Shown: piece after piece, positions 61,228-64,000 of the stretch
How positions within the stretch are numbered: position 1 is the first letter of the stretch
How the letters are laid out: each line of letters starts with the position of its first letter
Source: G963663315 sp965214205
Lineage (GTDB): Bacteria > Pseudomonadota > Gammaproteobacteria > Arenicellales > Poriferihabitantaceae
Length of the DNA: 64,000 bases
Assembly (NCBI GenBank): GCA_965214205.1
Contig: OZ243941.1
Span: 434,001 to 498,000 of the forward strand
Direction of reading: 5' to 3'
The notes under the pieces: generated by a model
The model's database searches: none
Seen by the model: only the letters and a program-made list of their open reading frames with translations
Told to the model about the DNA's origin: nothing
Program-made: the position numbers and the translations under genes

Positions 61228-62340
61228 ATGAGAATAAAAAACATATTTGTACATCAACTCAAGATTCCATTTAAGCCACTCGGTAGTCTGTGGATTGGGC
61301 GAAGAAAACCGCCCTGCCTGGATAGTACAGTTGTCGTTTTAACTACAGAATCAGGTCAAACAGGTGTTGGCGAAACCTGTCCTATTGGCTCGGTCTACCT
61401 GCCCGCATTCGCACTTGGGGTACGAGCGGCTATCGAAGAAATGGCTCCGGCGCTCATTGGAGAAGATGCAACGAATATCGCTCGAATCGCTCAGGTGATG
61501 GATGGTTCGCTGTTTGGACATGACTACGCAAAAGCGGCAATCGATATTGCTTGTTGGGACCTGCTGGGAAAAAGTACGGGCTTAAGCATTAGCGCCATCA
61601 TGGGTGGACGACACCAGATCACGATTCCAGCTTACGCCTCCATTCCACTAGATTCGCCAAAAGAAATGGTCGCCTGCGCCCGGGAAAGACGTACGGAAGG
61701 ATATCAGTATTTCCAGGTAAAGGTTGGAGATGATCCCATTGAGGACGTTGCCCGTGCCAGAGCAGTGCTTGGCGAAGCCAGGAAAGGTGAAGTGTTTATG
61801 GTCGACGCCAATCGCGGCTGGTCCAAACCTGACGCGTTACGCGCGGTGGCGGCATTGAATCAGGGACCAAAATTCGCCGACTGCTATATCGAACAACCGT
61901 GCGCCACATACGATGAGTGTCTGGTGGTCAGGTCGAAATGCCCGCAGCCGATGATTCTGGACGAGGTTATCGATACCATTAAAGATCTTGCTAAAGCAAT
62001 CAAGGATAAAGCGTTGGACGGCTTGGTCATTAAAATCACTCATGCGGGCGGCCTGAGTAAAGCTCGCTTGTTGCGGGATGTTTGTCTGCACCATGGAATC
62101 AAGATGCGAATAGAGGACACCGCCGGCACGGAAATTACCCGAGCCGCCCAAGCGCAATTAGCCGCAGCAACACCACCTCATATGTTGTTGGGGTCCTACT
62201 CCTTTCTCCATTCACTACCTCCTTCGGCACAGGGGACACCTGAGCTTTTAGATGGCAGGTTACACTTAAACAATGAACCGGGTTTGGGAATCACCCCTGA
62301 TATGAGTGTATTGGGGAAACCCGTGGCATATTACGAGTAA
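61228..62340 (+). CDS. Enolase-superfamily (mandelate racemase/muconate lactonizing type) enzyme, copy 1
   Basis: The 370-residue protein has the capping domain (GVGETCPIGSVYLPAFALGVRAAIEEMAPALIG) and a TIM barrel with K165 (YFQVKVG), metal ligands D193 (VDANRGW), E222 (IEQPC), E246 (LDEV) and K269 (VIKITHAGG). The first lysine of the usual KxK is glutamine. The GETCPIG...GLGITPD pattern resembles hydroxyproline-betaine epimerase and cis-3-hydroxyproline dehydratase groups, so a proline- or betaine-like acid is a reasonable substrate guess. DNA is visibly more AT-rich than in glmS. A homologous second copy follows after 12 bases. Confidence 0.85.
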   Translation: MRIKNIFVHQLKIPFKPLGSLWIGRRKPPCLDSTVVVLTTESGQTGVGETCPIGSVYLPAFALGVRAAIEEMAPALIGEDATNIARIAQVMDGSLFGHDYAKAAIDIACWDLLGKSTGLSISAIMGGRHQITIPAYASIPLDSPKEMVACARERRTEGYQYFQVKVGDDPIEDVARARAVLGEARKGEVFMVDANRGWSKPDALRAVAALNQGPKFADCYIEQPCATYDECLVVRSKCPQPMILDEVIDTIKDLAKAIKDKALDGLVIKITHAGGLSKARLLRDVCLHHGIKMRIEDTAGTEITRAAQAQLAAATPPHMLLGSYSFLHSLPPSAQGTPELLDGRLHLNNEPGLGITPDMSVLGKPVAYYE

Positions 62341-62352
62341 GGAGACCATAAA

Positions 62353-63456
62353 ATGAAAATGACTAAAATCTCCGTCTTTCAAGTGAATCTGCCTTTCGAT
62401 AAAGGGGTATATAAACTTTCCGGTGGTCGTACCTGGGAGGCCATGGATACGACTGTAGTACGTATCGATACCGATACTGGTGTAGTGGGTTGGGGAGAAA
62501 CCTGCCCGTTCGGGCCCAATTATCTCGAGTCATTCGCGCTAGGCGCTCGAGCTGGAATCAAGGAGCTTGCCCCCTCACTTCTCGGCCTCGACCCGTCTCA
62601 GCCGAATGTGGCGCTCTTGGCTATGAACCATAATATGCTTGGACATCCCTATGTCAAACACGCAATAGATATGGCCTGTTGGGATATATCAGGTAAGTGC
62701 GCCAACCAACCGCTTTACAAATTATTCGGGGGAATGTTGACCAAATCGGCGCCTGTTGCCGGAGGGATTCCAATTGAGCATGGGGAAGCTATGGAGAACA
62801 GACTTGTCGAGTTGAGACGACGCAACTGCAAACAATTTTCCTGTAAAGCAAGTGGGGATGTTGAACAGGACATCACCTACATCAATGAATTGGGTGAATT
62901 GATGCATTCCGGCGAGTCGGTCAAATTTGATGCCAATGGTGGTTGGCGAGTGGATGAGGCGATAAGAGTAATGCGTGCTACGGAAAAGATCGATATTTAC
63001 TTTGAACAGCCCTGCGCGAGTTTTGAAGAGTGCAAAACCGTACGCCAATCCTGCGGCAGACCCATTGTATTGGACGAGTGCGCTTTGACATTATCCGATA
63101 TTTTAAAAGCCTGGAATGAAGGGGTTTGCGACGCGGTTAATTTAAAAATAGGCCGTGTCGGTGGGTTGTCTCATGCCATGGAAATTCGAAATCTGTGTGT
63201 ATCACTGGGGATTCCTGTTCATATCCAGTGTACAGGTGGGAGTAGTATCACCCAAGCGTCGATTGTGCATTTGGCTCACTCGACACCAACCGATCGACTG
63301 CTCTGGATATGGGATATTGGCGACCTGGCCAGCTTCGCTACCGTTAAAAACCCGATTCTGAAACAAGAAGGCAAAATGCGAGCCCATGAATTACCAGGAT
63401 TGGGAGTTGATCCGATAGCTGAGGTCTTGGGAATTCCGTTGGCCGAGTATCAATAG
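62353..63456 (+). CDS. Enolase-superfamily (mandelate racemase/muconate lactonizing type) enzyme, copy 2
   Basis: The 367-residue protein parallels copy 1: GWGETCPFGPNYLESFALGARAGIKELAPSLLG, K165 (QFSCKASG), D193 (FDANGGW), E218 (FEQPC), D241 (LDEC) and K265 (NLKIGRVGG). The sequences are alike in layout but differ around the substrate loop (residues 20-30) and the lysine strand, which suggests different substrates or stereochemistry. Racemisation/epimerisation or dehydration of a hydroxy- or amino acid is expected. It shares the AT-richer composition of copy 1. The gene pair has no transporter or regulator beside it here. Confidence 0.85.
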   Translation: MKMTKISVFQVNLPFDKGVYKLSGGRTWEAMDTTVVRIDTDTGVVGWGETCPFGPNYLESFALGARAGIKELAPSLLGLDPSQPNVALLAMNHNMLGHPYVKHAIDMACWDISGKCANQPLYKLFGGMLTKSAPVAGGIPIEHGEAMENRLVELRRRNCKQFSCKASGDVEQDITYINELGELMHSGESVKFDANGGWRVDEAIRVMRATEKIDIYFEQPCASFEECKTVRQSCGRPIVLDECALTLSDILKAWNEGVCDAVNLKIGRVGGLSHAMEIRNLCVSLGIPVHIQCTGGSSITQASIVHLAHSTPTDRLLWIWDIGDLASFATVKNPILKQEGKMRAHELPGLGVDPIAEVLGIPLAEYQ

Positions 63457-63537
63457 CGCAGATTTGTTGCTATGTATACCTGAACAAGTCATCCGCGATT
63501 ACCGGATCCTGGCCTACGCCTCCGAAGGCCATGTCCA

Positions 63538-63583
63538 GGCGTTGCGCTGTTAGGCCAACGCCGCCGCTTTCGCAGGAATGACG
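63538..63583. repeat. Interspersed palindromic element (copy 2) with neighbouring hairpin
   Basis: CCGCTTTCGCAGGAATGACG at 63564-63583 is the reverse complement of the element at 13727-13746 with one mismatch. GGCGTTG...CAACGCC (63538-63562) forms a 7-base hairpin just before it. The element marks the edge of the AT-rich enolase-gene segment. The remaining gap 63457-63646 shows no gene. Confidence 0.6.
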
Positions 63584-63646
63584 AGAATAACGAAATCAGG
63601 ATTTTCGTGTACGTCGCGCCCTGCTGAGTTTGATAAAATCCGCTGC

Positions 63647-64000
63647 ATGAACCCCCTCTCGGCCAGACAGAAGAATTTCCTGTACAGCAAGCTGGTATAC
63701 GGCAGACTGCGTGTCCTCGCCAAACCATGCTATGACCTGATACTCGGCGCCATACTGGTATTCGAGTGGATTGTCGACTTTTTCGTGCCGAAAGATGATT
63801 CTGACATCAGTGACCTGACTATCGTAATCAAAACCTTTGAACGGCCTTATGCAGTCAAGAGACTGGTCAGAAGCATCAAGCGCCGTTACGACCGAGCCAA
63901 TATCCTGGTCGTCAATGACAGCAAAAACCCATCACAACTGGACGGGGTAGAAAATCTCATCATGCCCTACGATACCGGCATCTCGGCTGGCAGGAATGCA
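63647..64000 (+). CDS. Glycosyltransferase family 2-like protein, partial (C-terminal part beyond window)
   Basis: An open frame from ATG 63647 runs off the right edge with 118 codons. After an N-terminal tail with hydrophobic residues (LILGAILVFEWIVDFFV, about 32-48) it reads LTIVIKTFERPYAVKRLVRSI, then ILVVNDSKNP and the beginning of a GISAGRNA motif. This is the typical start of a GT-A, family 2 glycosyltransferase nucleotide-binding domain. The likely role is polysaccharide or glycan synthesis; the rest is not visible. Confidence 0.8.
   Translation, partial: MNPLSARQKNFLYSKLVYGRLRVLAKPCYDLILGAILVFEWIVDFFVPKDDSDISDLTIVIKTFERPYAVKRLVRSIKRRYDRANILVVNDSKNPSQLDGVENLIMPYDTGISAGRNA

Overview
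The window looks like chromosomal DNA of a gammaproteobacterium, probably a free-living or host-associated marine type. The evidence is the ClpB, SucAB-Lpd, CoaBC, GlmU/GlmS, RimO, RadC and AlgC sequences, which resemble gammaproteobacterial forms, and the many genes for uptake and breakdown of methylated or guanidino nitrogen compounds. The taxonomic placement is inference from protein similarity that I recall, not from a search. The DNA is fairly GC-rich throughout, except for a visibly more AT-rich stretch from about 61.2 to 63.5 kb. I saw no rRNA, tRNA, CRISPR array, insertion sequence or prophage.

Layout. 1-6.3 kb (minus strand): coaBC, a class I glutamine amidotransferase, a glyoxalase II, dapA and purL (cut by the left edge), tightly packed. 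6.4-13.7 kb (plus): radC, cobO, then a sarcosine oxidase operon soxB-soxD-soxA::soxG, in which the alpha and gamma subunits are one 1228-residue protein, followed by a short-chain dehydrogenase. 13.7-14.6 kb: a palindromic repeat, a possible gene remnant and a higBA toxin-antitoxin pair. 14.7-24.5 kb (minus): sucA-sucB-lpdA, a subtilisin-like lipoprotein protease with a Pro-Glu repeat that is translationally coupled to lpdA, and algC.

24.5-33.5 kb: moeB, an intergenic repeat cluster, then a divergent locus. The minus-strand operon encodes an arginine-deiminase-like hydrolase, an M20 carbamoyl-amino-acid hydrolase, an agmatinase-family ureohydrolase and cysC. The plus-strand operon encodes a betaine-type ABC transporter. 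Together they suggest uptake and breakdown of a guanidino or betaine-like compound. 33.3-36.7 kb: a 59-residue membrane protein beside a biotin-sulfoxide-reductase-like molybdoenzyme, a thiamine-binding protein and a small membrane protein.

36.7-39.6 kb (plus): two ATP-grasp enzymes and an MFS-like membrane protein with overlapping stop/start codons. I recognise no described system with this content; it is the best candidate for a new biosynthesis/export cassette. 39.7-48.6 kb: iron alcohol dehydrogenase, xthA, methionine-type aminotransferase, glutathione S-transferase, CocE-type hydrolase, a BioC-like methyltransferase with an abnormal SAM motif, a glycosyltransferase and a 2-oxoglutarate/iron oxygenase-like protein.

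48.7-55.5 kb: a polyamine-type ABC transporter, then clpB with a convincing heat-shock (sigma32) promoter. 55.6-64 kb: rimO and a cysteine-cluster protein (minus), glmU-glmS (plus), a tandem pair of enolase-superfamily enzymes of foreign-looking composition, a repeat element, and the start of a family 2 glycosyltransferase cut by the right edge. No gene-free stretch exceeds 300 bases; the longest is 29254-29550, a divergent regulatory region.
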